This document shows, piece by piece, positions 1 through 6,117 of a stretch of DNA of 6,609 nucleotides. Position numbers and translations under genes: made by a program. The notes beneath the pieces were generated by a model, which did not search any database, was not told the DNA's origin, and saw only the letters and a program-made list of their open reading frames with translations. Origin of the DNA: Psychromonas sp. (GTDB taxonomy: Bacteria > Pseudomonadota > Gammaproteobacteria > Enterobacterales > Psychromonadaceae); contig JAGLDN010000213.1 of the NCBI GenBank assembly GCA_023145575.1, positions 1-6,609 on the forward strand, read 5' to 3'. How positions within the stretch are numbered: the stretch's first letter is position 1; each line of letters begins with the position of its first letter.

Positions 1-54
1 TAAGTAATTTAAGTAATTTAAGTAACTTAAGTTATTCGAGTCATCTTAGTCAAA
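1..54. repeat. 9-bp tandem repeat (TAAGTAATT), decaying rightward
   Basis: There are two perfect TAAGTAATT units (1-9, 10-18) and two with one change each (19-27, 28-36). The units at 37-45 and 46-54 are more diverged. The left boundary is cut by the window edge, so the true copy number is unknown. The array coincides with the putative tripeptide-repeat coding end. Confidence 0.7.
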
Positions 55-65
55 ATGAATCATAA
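1..65 (+). CDS. Probable 3' end of a gene with Ser-X-X tripeptide repeats (partial)
   Basis: Reading from base 3, the frame gives SNL SNL SNL SYS SHL SQN ES and then TAA at 63-65. A serine AGT codon recurs every 9 bases (3, 12, 21, 30, 39, 48), while the two codons between drift from Asn-Leu to Tyr-Ser, His-Leu and Gln-Asn. This conservation of one codon in three fits a coding tripeptide repeat at a protein C terminus better than random intergenic repeats. The start lies outside the window and the family is not recognisable. The alternative is a non-coding 9-bp tandem array that happens to be open in this frame. Confidence 0.35.
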   Translation, partial: SNLSNLSNLSYSSHLSQNES

Positions 66-122
66 AAAGTTAATTACACTAATTTTTTTGGCATGTGTTT
101 TTTAATAATATATTGGTCTTTT

Positions 123-226
123 ATATACTTGTTACCAATCAAGTTGCAAAATTAAGGCGGCTTGTAAATGAATAGGCTCTATGTCGAAGGTTGAATGGAT
201 AACTGATTCAATCGAAACTTTCTAAC
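123..226 (+). repeat. Interspersed ~104-bp repeat, copy 1
   Basis: It begins ATATACTTGTTACCAATCAAG and ends TTTCTAAC. The 21-base head matches the head of copy 4 (6347-6367) at 17 of 21 positions. The TTTCTAAC tail lies at almost the same distance: the copies span 104 and 103 bases. Matching patches in between include AAAATT, TTGT and CGA followed by GTT. It lies just upstream of the metallopeptidase gene and may form part of that gene's leader or promoter DNA. Which element family it belongs to is not identified. Confidence 0.5.
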
Positions 227-272
227 TGATGGTTAAATGATTAACGTTGATTTAGTAAATCACATTAATATT

Positions 273-276
273 AGGA
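273..276 (+). promoter_or_regulatory. Shine-Dalgarno AGGA supporting a GTG start
   Basis: AGGA sits 7 bases upstream of the GTG at 284. It decides in favour of the GTG start for the metallopeptidase over the ATG at 299 in the same frame. The AT-rich stretch before it (TTAATATTAGG) has no clear promoter. Confidence 0.6.
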
Positions 277-283
277 AAACAAA

Positions 284-1039
284 GTGGCAAGTATTCTTTA
301 TGATAAATTTGGAGGGAAATATGGTAATTTTGACGACAGAGAAAAACTTATTCTATTTTCATGTGTGTGTATGGCTCAGACGGCAACAAAAATCGCATAT
401 GAAGCTTCACTCTCTTCCTTTAAAGGCTACAATAAGGATCGTCTAGAAACCTTTTTTGGAAAGGGTTGGGATGAAGAAGATTATGATAATTTATCATCAT
501 CTTTAGGCAAAATTAATAATTTTTTTAATGACTCCGAGCGATTAATAACATTTGTTGATGCAAGAGGGCAAAAAAAAAATAGCAAAGGGATTCAACTATT
601 TAGAGAGGTGCGTTATGATATACCATCTGAGCGCCATCAAGAACATTGCCTAACCGATTTAAACTTAATACCAATTGATCCATTGACGGTGTGTTACGTA
701 CACAAAATGCCTTCAGTTTATTTATGTGGTGCACCATATGAAGGCGCAAATCCGCGGATTTATGTTAATACGCCCATGCTTGAGGCGAACTACCCTATGG
801 ACCATAAAGCAGAAAGTGTTCTTCATGAGCTAAGTCATGTATTAATAGATACTGTAGATAAAGACGCTGCCGGAAGAGTAGTATATACTAGAGAAACTTG
901 CGCGATGTTAGCTATAATAGACCCAATGCAAGCCCGTAAGATTGCCGACGCTTGGTCCTTCGTTATAATTGATTTTCTCATAAGACCTAACAAGCGTAAC
1001 GATCTATTTGGTGAAAACTCAACCTGTACTATTTTATAA
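284..1039 (+). CDS. Aspzincin (M35)-like zinc metallopeptidase with C-terminal CaaX box
   Basis: This 251-residue protein starts with GTG behind a good AGGA site. A helical N-terminal part contains FFG at 57-59, where M35 lysine-specific peptidases usually carry a WFG-like motif. The catalytic part has IYVNTP (159-164), then HELSH at 181-185 (two zinc-ligand histidines and the general-base Glu). An Asp lies 9 residues after the second His (D194, with D192 as an alternative), matching the spacing of the third ligand in aspzincins. The stretch IIDPMQARKIADAWSFVI (211-228) resembles the conserved ANPxxAxxNADSYxYF segment. The usual Tyr of the GTxDxxYG motif is not clearly kept (KDAAGR here), so activity is uncertain. 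There is no signal peptide or membrane segment. The protein ends in CTIL, a good type I geranylgeranylation box, with the basic patch RPNKR (234-238) a few residues before it. The likely role is cleavage of a protein substrate, possibly inside a eukaryotic host. The fold call is fairly secure; the substrate and the prenylation are inference. Confidence 0.65.
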   Translation: MASILYDKFGGKYGNFDDREKLILFSCVCMAQTATKIAYEASLSSFKGYNKDRLETFFGKGWDEEDYDNLSSSLGKINNFFNDSERLITFVDARGQKKNSKGIQLFREVRYDIPSERHQEHCLTDLNLIPIDPLTVCYVHKMPSVYLCGAPYEGANPRIYVNTPMLEANYPMDHKAESVLHELSHVLIDTVDKDAAGRVVYTRETCAMLAIIDPMQARKIADAWSFVIIDFLIRPNKRNDLFGENSTCTIL

Positions 1040-1265
1040 CTCAAGTGTCGGGGTTTAAGTGATCAGCAGTTGGGCGATATTTGATTATTATTTGTTTGAA
1101 TTGTTATTGTAATGCCTCTTGCAGGAGCGTAAAGCTTTCCATTTGTAGTGTTTCTTCAAAAAACTGCGTGACTGAGTTTTCAATACTTGCTAATACATTT
1201 ATTCTATCTTTTCCTGTCAAAAATAACATTTCACTTAAAGATCCTAACTGCAATATATGGGTGCA

Positions 1266-1807
1266 CGCATTGATTACAAAAAACTTCCTTTAGAGTATTT
1301 GACGTACGATAAAACACATAGCAAGGTGCGAGAATTAATTTAGTCGATTGAAGTTTGTCATAAAAAGATCCCTGATCGTTTAAATGTTGTCATTGTTCAT
1401 AAAGAAATCCAATCGACTGGAAAATGTGCCCATGTCATACCTTTATGCACTGATTTAAAACGAACCTAGGATAAATTAGTTGATTATTACAGCTTAATGT
1501 TTCAAATTGAATTTAATTTTAGAGATCCAAACAGCATTGGGGGCTAGAGGATTTTATGGTAATAAAGCAGGAAATATTAATAAATCCAGCTGACTTGTCA
1601 CTGTTTATGGTTAACCTGTCACAGGCTATAGTAAAGAGATCTAAGGATGCAAGTATTTAAGATGTAAAAACTCTATATTTCGTACTTCGTTACCCTAAAG
1701 TGGTATTTAAAATACTTGCAGAAAATGTATAAGCAATTAAAATAGAGCAGCCGTTACTGATGGCTCCTATACTTGGTAAGATCCACAATGAAAAAATTGC
1801 CACATAA
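1266..1807 (+). pseudogene. Decayed IS4-family transposase (C-terminal part)
   Basis: Frame translation from 1266 gives RIDYKKLPLEYL, then stops at 1341 (TAG) and 1467 (TAG), with LNVVIVHKE and AHVIPLCTDLK between them. It continues KLVDYYSLMFQIEFNFRDP to 1529. A one-base loss at about 1530-1531 shifts the frame to QHWGLEDFMVIK, NPADLSLFMVNLSQAIV and so on. Stops follow at 1658 and 1730, and the end is at 1805. The Tyr-x2-Arg-x3-Glu-x6-Lys (YREK) signature of IS4 DDE transposases is recognisable, with the Arg changed to Met; the Glu would be the last catalytic acid. The N-terminal ~200 residues with the first two Asp are missing. An open stretch at about 1084-1293 reads in the same register for part of its length, but I cannot match it to the family. 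No terminal inverted repeats were found. It is non-functional. Confidence 0.8.
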
Positions 1808-2271
1808 TTGCGAAGGTATTGACAACAAATAGCTTTTCTATTTTACTGTTTAAAATAACTTACTTGTGTTGCAATTATCGGAAAGTGAATGGTGATTAGA
1901 CAAGCAAAATCATGAATAGCACAAAAGACACACAGGTGATTGATTTAACAGATGGGTTAAATGTCAATACAAAATGGTGAGAGCTCAGTACTCATTAACG
2001 CTTCATCACTTTTTTTGTTGGTAGGGTTCATAAAACAAAAGAATTTTAATTGCCTTAGACTTTACTTAGCTTTAGCAACTAATATTCGTATTCAAAATGA
2101 GGAATAACGAACTAAAAAGCTTGATTAACTTAAAACCGAGTCCTATCAAGCCCTTTTATTATATTGCCATGGTAATTACGCCATGTTGTGCTTTGCTTAT
2201 CAATATTGTGCCAGACAAAACATTTTTATGTCTCAGAAGTATAAACTTATATTAGTATAGTACGATGAGTA
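1808..2271. other. Gene-poor intergenic stretch
   Basis: No convincing gene is seen on either strand. The only open frame worth noting is 2097-2255 (+), 52 codons from ATG. It has a hydrophobic run (FYYIAMVITPCCALLINIV) that could span a membrane, but there is no Shine-Dalgarno upstream and no recognisable family. It is more likely chance or debris downstream of the dead transposase. No terminator for the minus-strand OsmC gene is evident at its right-hand end. Confidence 0.4.
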
Positions 2272-2706
2272 TTAGAGAACAATAATTTTAGACTCAAGTA
2301 ACATTTTTGCATTAACTGACTTTGATATAAGGCAAATATGTTCAGCTTTTTTAAGCAATGTTAGTGCTTTTTCTGGTGATGATTGATCGTTAATTTCAAG
2401 TGTAACTTTATTGACAACTTGTGTAAAATGAGTATTACCATCAATAGTATCAAGCGTGCCGATACTTTCACATTTAATTGAAATCCAATCTAATTTTGAA
2501 GCTCGACTGACTGCTTTAAATGACAATAAGTAGCAACTTGACAGTGCACTCATAAAAATTGTTTCAGGTGACCATATGTTGCCAGGACCTCCAAATTCAG
2601 CAGGTGGTGCCACTTCAATATTTGTCAATCCTTTACTGCTAACATTTAAAGGACCGTTTGCACTTGTATGTGCGGATACATTGTATAAATGAGGTAATGG
2701 TTGCAT
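2272..2706 (-). CDS. OsmC/Ohr-family thiol peroxidase
   Basis: This 144-residue cytoplasmic protein belongs to the OsmC superfamily, whose members reduce organic hydroperoxides with a reactive Cys pair re-reduced by dithiols. Visible hallmarks are VAPPAEFGGPGNIWSPE (32-48) and E49 followed by SALSSCYLLSF, with Cys58 as the candidate peroxidatic thiol. ICLISKS carries Cys125, the candidate resolving thiol, and FKAVSRASKLDW (63-74) is also typical. Length is normal for the family (about 140). The ATG is preceded on the minus strand by AAGGAGAA at good spacing, so the start is firm. It reads divergently from the DUF3010 gene across an 85-base gap. The sequence resembles the OsmC branch typified by LEVAPPPEFGGPGG proteins rather than classical Ohr, so substrate preference is uncertain and no gene symbol is given. 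Confidence 0.88.
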   Translation of the reverse strand: MQPLPHLYNVSAHTSANGPLNVSSKGLTNIEVAPPAEFGGPGNIWSPETIFMSALSSCYLLSFKAVSRASKLDWISIKCESIGTLDTIDGNTHFTQVVNKVTLEINDQSSPEKALTLLKKAEHICLISKSVNAKMLLESKIIVL

Positions 2707-2757
2707 AGAAAATTCTCCTTTTTAAATTAAATAGGTTATATTTCGATGATATTTGCT

Positions 2758-2763
2758 TATAAT
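2758..2763 (+). promoter_or_regulatory. Consensus -10 (TATAAT) for the DUF3010 gene
   Basis: A perfect TATAAT lies 28 bases before the ATG at 2792, giving an expected leader of about 20 bases. The best -35 is weak: TTATAT at 2736-2741, 16-base spacer. An upstream TG at 2754-2755 is one base too far for a canonical extended -10. Confidence 0.5.
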
Positions 2764-2791
2764 ACATTTTTTTTCTTATTTTGGAATAAAT

Positions 2792-3226
2792 ATGAGAGTT
2801 TGTGGTATTGAATTGATTAAAAATGAGGCGGTAATCGCAGTTATGGAATTAAAAAATGGTTTATATGATGTTCCAGCAGTACGAAGAAATAAATTTTTAT
2901 TAGTCGATCCTATTAATACAGCACCATTGAAAAAATTTCAATTTGAAGTATCACAGTTTTTAAAAGACTATAAAGTAGATACTGTTGTGATAAAACAACG
3001 CACTTTACAAGGTAAATTCGCGGGAGGGGCTTTGACCTTTAAAATGGAAGCTGCTTTGCAATTAATCCCTAATATTAACATTCTTGTAGTTTCATTAACT
3101 TATTTAAAAGAAGGCTTATCAAAAGCACAAAACAAACCAAATGCAGTTGCTTTGGGATTTAAGAAGTTCCAAGAACCCGCCATGCTCGCTGCGTTTGGCT
3201 ATTTAGAGCATAAATTAAGTAAATAA
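2792..3226 (+). CDS. DUF3010 family protein
   Basis: The product is a 144-residue soluble protein. The ATG at 2792 is chosen over an in-frame TTG at 2753, because homologues as I recall them begin MRVCGIEL and because the TATAAT box lies inside the longer version. A short GGAA (2783-2786) is the only ribosome site. Features that match the DUF3010 family are MRVCGIEL at the N terminus, GLYDVP (23-28), FQFEVSQFLKDYKVDTVVIKQR (49-70), GKFAGGALTFKMEAALQLI (74-92) and a C-terminal KFQEPAM. The family is found in gammaproteobacteria and has no established function. The opening strand with an acidic residue (E7), the VVIKQR strand and E86 in a following helix loosely recall an RNase H/RuvC-like fold, which is my inference only. 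Its stop is 60 bases before leuB, which has its own -10 element, so an operon is possible but not required. Confidence 0.85.
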   Translation: MRVCGIELIKNEAVIAVMELKNGLYDVPAVRRNKFLLVDPINTAPLKKFQFEVSQFLKDYKVDTVVIKQRTLQGKFAGGALTFKMEAALQLIPNINILVVSLTYLKEGLSKAQNKPNAVALGFKKFQEPAMLAAFGYLEHKLSK

Positions 3227-3255
3227 TTTCATAAATCAAGTACTTTTATTTACGT

Positions 3256-3261
3256 TATAAT
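3256..3261 (+). promoter_or_regulatory. Consensus -10 (TATAAT) upstream of leuB
   Basis: A perfect TATAAT lies 25 bases before the leuB ATG. No good -35 is found at 16-18 bases (AAATCA at 17). The strong ribosome site AAGGA (3276-3280) lies 6 bases before the ATG. If used, the promoter makes leuB independent of the DUF3010 gene. Confidence 0.45.
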
Positions 3262-3286
3262 ATCTAATTAAAATAAAGGAATTAAA

Positions 3287-4390
3287 ATGACAACGTACAA
3301 TATTGCAATATTAGCGGGAGATGGCATTGGTCCTGAAGTAATGAAAGAAGCCGTTAAAATTATGGCATTAGTTGATAAACGTAACGAAAATATTAACTTC
3401 GAACTCAATACCGCATTATTTGGCGCTACCGCATATTTTGCAACTGGAAAATCATTTCCAGAGGAAACAAAAACGGTATGTGATAATGCAGATACTATTT
3501 TGAAAGGCACGATTGGTCTGAGTCACGAAGACTCTAAAAAGATCCCGCTTGATGAGCAACCAGAGCGAGGCGCATTACTGCCACTTCGCCGCAGGTATAA
3601 TACATATGCTAACTTTCGGCCAATCTACTTACCAAAAAGCTTATCGCATTTTTCACCTTTAAAAGGCTCAATTATCGGAGATGGTATTGATATCATGTTG
3701 ATCCGTGAATTAGTTGGTGGCTTATACTTTGGCCATAAGGAAACGGGCGTTGATAAAAATGGTAAACGTTTTGTAAAAGAAGTTTTAGAATACGATGAAG
3801 ATCAAATTCGTCAAATTATTAAAGTTGCCTTTGAAGTTTCAATGAAACGTAAAAAAATAATGCATAACATTCATAAATCCAATGTATTGGAATCAAGTAT
3901 GCTTTGGAATGAAATCGTTGAAGAAGAAAAGCAAAACTATCCTGAAGTCGAAGTCATTAATATACTAGTTGATGCGGCGGCGACTTATCTTTGTCTCAAG
4001 CCAACCATGTTCGATGTTATGGTTATGGAAAATATGTTTGGAGATATTTTAAGCGATCAAGGAGGAGGTATTTTAGGCTCATTAGGCCTAATGCCTTCAG
4101 CTTGTAAAGGATCTGAAAAATCATACTATGAGCCATCTCACGGAAGCGCGCCTGATATTGCAGGTCAAGGTATAGCAAACCCATACTCAATGATCGGCTC
4201 TGTGGCGTTAATGTTAGAGATGAGCTTTGGAATGGAAAAAGAAGCTAAAAATATATGGATTGCAATGCAAAGGGTATTTGAAAATGGTTTTTCTACATTA
4301 GATCTTTCTAAACAAGGTGAAGCAAACTTAGTCTCTACTGCTGAGTTTGGAGATCTGGTTTGTGCAGAGCTTGTAAAATTACCCTTGTAA
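3287..4390 (+). CDS. leuB: 3-isopropylmalate dehydrogenase
   Basis: LeuB oxidatively decarboxylates 3-isopropylmalate to 2-oxoisocaproate with NAD+ in leucine synthesis. It works as a cytoplasmic homodimer. At 367 residues the gene is full length and uninterrupted. Visible in order are the ILAGDGIGPEV start, and substrate-binding arginines R101 and R111 in LRRRYNTYANFRP and R140 in LIRELVGG. Y147 lies in LYFG and K197 in HKSNVLESS. Metal-binding aspartates are D229 (LVDAAA), D253 and D257 (GDILSD). HGSAPDIAGQGIANP (285-299) includes D290, the residue that selects NAD over NADP. The usual VDKANVL is IHKSNVL here, a mild divergence. AAGGA precedes the ATG by 6 bases. No leuA, leuC or leuD is adjacent. 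A related beta-decarboxylating dehydrogenase (homoisocitrate, tartrate/malate type) is a less likely alternative. Confidence 0.9.
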   Translation: MTTYNIAILAGDGIGPEVMKEAVKIMALVDKRNENINFELNTALFGATAYFATGKSFPEETKTVCDNADTILKGTIGLSHEDSKKIPLDEQPERGALLPLRRRYNTYANFRPIYLPKSLSHFSPLKGSIIGDGIDIMLIRELVGGLYFGHKETGVDKNGKRFVKEVLEYDEDQIRQIIKVAFEVSMKRKKIMHNIHKSNVLESSMLWNEIVEEEKQNYPEVEVINILVDAAATYLCLKPTMFDVMVMENMFGDILSDQGGGILGSLGLMPSACKGSEKSYYEPSHGSAPDIAGQGIANPYSMIGSVALMLEMSFGMEKEAKNIWIAMQRVFENGFSTLDLSKQGEANLVSTAEFGDLVCAELVKLPL

Positions 4391-4480
4391 TAATGTAATT
4401 CTCATGTGACAACAAGAACAACAAAGATTGCAGTGACAATTATTCATTGATGTTATGCAATTGATGCCAGTTCGTGATGC

Positions 4481-4503
4481 AAAGCCTCAATTGCGGGTTT
4501 TTG
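4481..4503 (+). terminator. Intrinsic terminator after leuB
   Basis: AAAGCCT pairs with GGGTTTT (7 pairs, two of them G-T) around the 7-base loop CAATTGC and runs into a T-rich tail. It lies about 90 bases past the leuB stop, with no gene between. Confidence 0.5.
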
Positions 4504-4512
4504 TGTATTGAA

Positions 4513-4597
4513 ATATACCCATGTGGCTTCAATATGAAACATCAGGCAGAAACTCGATGATCAGAATAAGGCGCAACATGAGGTAATGGTTACCCCC
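4513..4597 (+). repeat. Interspersed repeat, copy 2 (partial)
   Basis: The head ATATACCCATGTGGCTTCAA aligns with the ATATAC heads of the other copies. AATGGTTACCCCC near its end matches AATGGTCATTCCC of copy 3, and the ATGGT lies 73 and 76 bases from the respective heads. An AAGGCG patch recurs in copies 1 and 4. A 7-bp inverted repeat, TATTGAA/TTCAATA, overlaps its left end. Confidence 0.45.
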
Positions 4598-4631
4598 TTT
4601 TCTATTTATGCTATCAGTCGCTCTTTTTTGG

Positions 4632-4652
4632 GGGCTTAAGCTCGGTTTTTTT
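4632..4652 (+). terminator. Weak hairpin with T-tract
   Basis: GGGC and GCTC pair around TTAA (4 pairs, one G-T), followed by GG and seven Ts. The stem is too short to be sure of. No plus-strand gene ends just before it, so it may be a remnant of the flanking repeat or unused. Confidence 0.2.
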
Positions 4653-4707
4653 ATGAAAAACTCACTGCTTCGTTTTTACATTCAAAAATAGAATAACCAA
4701 TAAATAA

Positions 4708-4884
4708 TTAATATACCTTCGTTAATGCGACGGTTAAACGATCAGCATCGATAATCGTTGATAGACCTGCTGTAACGCCTTGCTCCGATGTCCGATCTAA
4801 AGCATGACAAATCAATTTTACGTCATATGGGTATAGAAGATTCGATATGCCAGTTGCTGTTATATCGCTAAATGAAGCTACAAT
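4708..4884 (-). pseudogene. 3' fragment of an unidentified gene
   Basis: The minus strand has 58 codons open and without any Met, ending in TAA (4708-4710). It includes SDITATGISNLLYPYDVK, LICHALDRTSEQGV and TAGLSTIIDADRLTVALTKVY. The composition is clearly protein-like, with mixed charged and hydrophobic helices. The frame is stopped at 4885-4887 (TAA, possibly from CAA). Before that stop it continues as IIALNKYKQIFELYID (4888-4935), so the gene once extended further upstream. It is cut off about 45 bases before the ~110-bp direct repeat A, which may mark the breakpoint. I do not recognise the family. There is no start codon or ribosome site, so it is treated as a remnant. Confidence 0.5.
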
Positions 4885-4980
4885 TTAATCAATATAAAGC
4901 TCAAATATTTGTTTATATTTATTCAGCGCGATTATTTAGAGGTTTCATCTGGCATTTTATTTTACTGAGAAACATCAGAT

Positions 4981-5090
4981 ATTAATGTACTGAAGGAGGT
5001 TGATCGTTATTCGATGGTAGATTGAAACACGCGGAGTTAACCTGATAATAAACGCAGAAAAGCATTGCATAGATAAAAGATGTTTTATAC
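4981..5090 (+). repeat. ~110-bp direct repeat, copy A
   Basis: It matches copy B at 6118-6235. Both start ATTAATGTA, share GGAGGTTGATC and ATTCGA-GGTAGA patches, and contain a 31-base identical core (5032-5062 here, 6177-6207 there) that begins CGGAGTTAACC. Both read F-(D/E)-G-R-L and then ELT followed by three consecutive stops in the plus frame, which could be the last codons of an old transposase. With copy B it brackets the minus-strand gene at 5210-5800. Confidence 0.8.
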
Positions 5091-5209
5091 TATTAGTGTC
5101 GTTATGAATATCGTAAACTCACAGATAATACTTTTTCAAAGCCCGAATAACTTTGTTTTAATTCGATTAAAAATATTGTTTAATCTTCTTAACTACAACT
5201 TTGAGGCAA
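5091..5209. other. Short non-coding gap with AT-rich hairpin
   Basis: No gene is seen. A perfect 7-bp inverted repeat, GATTAAA/TTTAATC (5165-5185), lies about 25 bases beyond the stop of the minus-strand gene. It lacks a T-tract on that strand, so it is a doubtful terminator. Confidence 0.3.
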
Positions 5210-5800
5210 TCATGTCCATTTTTTGTTTGTGAGAGGATCCATACGCCATACGCCATACACCATACGCCTAATATCCATACGCCTAAGGGCTTCGTTAGAT
5301 GCCTCATATGGGATGAGTTGTGAGTTGGACAAACCAAAGCATTTCATGATTTCTATGACGAAATCATGGCAATCATATTTCCTAAAATCAGAATAAGAGT
5401 TCCAGGGACCTTTTGTGGCAGCCACTGCAATCAAGATTTCAAATACATGTTGAAATGTACACTGTGAATTAAGTTTAAACAGTTGTTGGCTTCCATTCGA
5501 GTAGTCCCAGAAAACAGCACCATAAAGCAACCTGTAATATTTTATCGAGAGTTCTACTTTAATGAATGGACCAGTTACGGTATGAAAAAACACCTCCCAG
5601 TGGGCATTGATATTAAAACTAACCCGACAGACAGTCATCGCAGTTATTTTCTCATCTAGGTTAGTAAAGCGACCATAACAAGGGTAGTCATCTAATAGAG
5701 CCTCCAAACTGTAGTTCATCCCATCCCAATTTGGATTAAAATTGAAATACCTATACATTTTTTCTCTAGTAACGTCAGCTATATAGAAACTCACTTCCAT
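5210..5800 (-). CDS. Putative permuted NlpC/P60-like (LRAT/PPPDE-type) thiol enzyme
   Basis: This 196-residue protein has no signal peptide or membrane segment. I cannot assign a named family. The central stretch INAHWEVFFH (His67) lies in predicted beta-strands. SYSDFRKYDCHDFVIEIMKCFGL (Cys144) resembles the NCxxFxxxLL helix of permuted papain-like enzymes, in which the catalytic His comes first and the nucleophilic Cys comes late. Such enzymes act as deubiquitinases/deSUMOylases, amidases or acyltransferases, so a hydrolase or transferase role is inferred, not shown. The start ATG has AAGGA on the minus strand 10 bases upstream. Its promoter is unclear (TTGTTA with a poor -10). The C terminus (RRMDIRRMVYGVWRMDP) is translated from a tandem 7-bp repeat and is probably a recent or variable addition. 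The gene stands alone between direct repeats A and B, which suggests acquisition or transposition as a unit. Confidence 0.5.
   Translation of the reverse strand: MEVSFYIADVTREKMYRYFNFNPNWDGMNYSLEALLDDYPCYGRFTNLDEKITAMTVCRVSFNINAHWEVFFHTVTGPFIKVELSIKYYRLLYGAVFWDYSNGSQQLFKLNSQCTFQHVFEILIAVAATKGPWNSYSDFRKYDCHDFVIEIMKCFGLSNSQLIPYEASNEALRRMDIRRMVYGVWRMDPLTNKKWT
5239..5281 (-). repeat. 7-bp tandem repeat (CCATACG) inside the coding 3' end
   Basis: Four tandem units lie at 5239-5266 (the third has one change) and a fifth unit at 5275-5281 after an 8-base spacer. Because 7 is not a multiple of 3, gain or loss of one unit changes the reading frame of the last ~10 codons of the minus-strand gene. The other two frames stay open for longer, so alternative C termini of different length would result. 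Confidence 0.85.
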
Positions 5801-6117
5801 TCTTATTTATCCTTTTATTTAAATCCATAAGCATTCACTTTTTAGAGGACTTGGATTAATTGTAACAAGATGTTTTTTTCATCAGAATAAACACATTACC
5901 ATAGTTGACTACTTAATATTTTACGTTTGTTTAACTTATATCGATACCAATACCAATACCAATACCAATATCAATATAAACCTTTATAACATAAATAACG
6001 TGACTAAACATTACCATTCTAGATTTAAAACTTAAACGCACCCAATAAAAAGACGGTGTTTTATTAATGGAATAGTAGCTCGTATTGTAGGTTCGTAGAT
6101 AAATTTAATATAAACAT
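5801..6117. other. Intergenic stretch upstream of the minus-strand gene
   Basis: No gene is seen on either strand in these 317 bases. It should contain the promoter of the 5210-5800 gene. The best guess on the minus strand is TTGTTA with TAAAAA 18 bases on, which is weak. The rest is AT-rich with a hexanucleotide array. Confidence 0.4.
5944..5979. repeat. Hexanucleotide tandem array (ATACCA)
   Basis: Four perfect ATACCA units (5944-5967) are followed by ATATCA and ATATAA. It is non-coding and lies about 145 bases upstream of the minus-strand gene start. It could vary by slippage. Confidence 0.9.

Noticed and set aside
191..210. TTGAAT/ATTCAA inverted repeat upstream of the metallopeptidase
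   Set aside because: A six-base arm in AT-rich DNA has no supporting context and lies inside repeat copy 1.
264..272. ATTAATATT resembling the PmrA box of Legionella effector genes
   Set aside because: It overlaps the region just before the ribosome site, too close to the start codon for an upstream activator site, and such 9-mers are common in AT-rich DNA.
835..1044. Minus-strand open frame opposite the metallopeptidase
   Set aside because: It is antisense to a well-supported gene and has no start signals.
1081..1293. Open frame of 70 codons beside the dead transposase
   Set aside because: It has a TTG start, no ribosome site and a Cys-rich, unfamiliar sequence. It overlaps the recognisable transposase remnant out of frame (1266 onward).
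2097..2255. 52-codon hydrophobic small ORF
   Set aside because: It has no Shine-Dalgarno and no family, and sits in a debris region. It is described under the intergenic entry only.
3268..3510. Minus-strand open frame opposite the start of leuB
   Set aside because: It is the antisense shadow of leuB, which is secure.
5138..5160. CAAAG/CTTTG hairpin followed by TTTT on the plus strand
   Set aside because: There are only five pairs with a 9-base loop, and no plus-strand gene ends before it.
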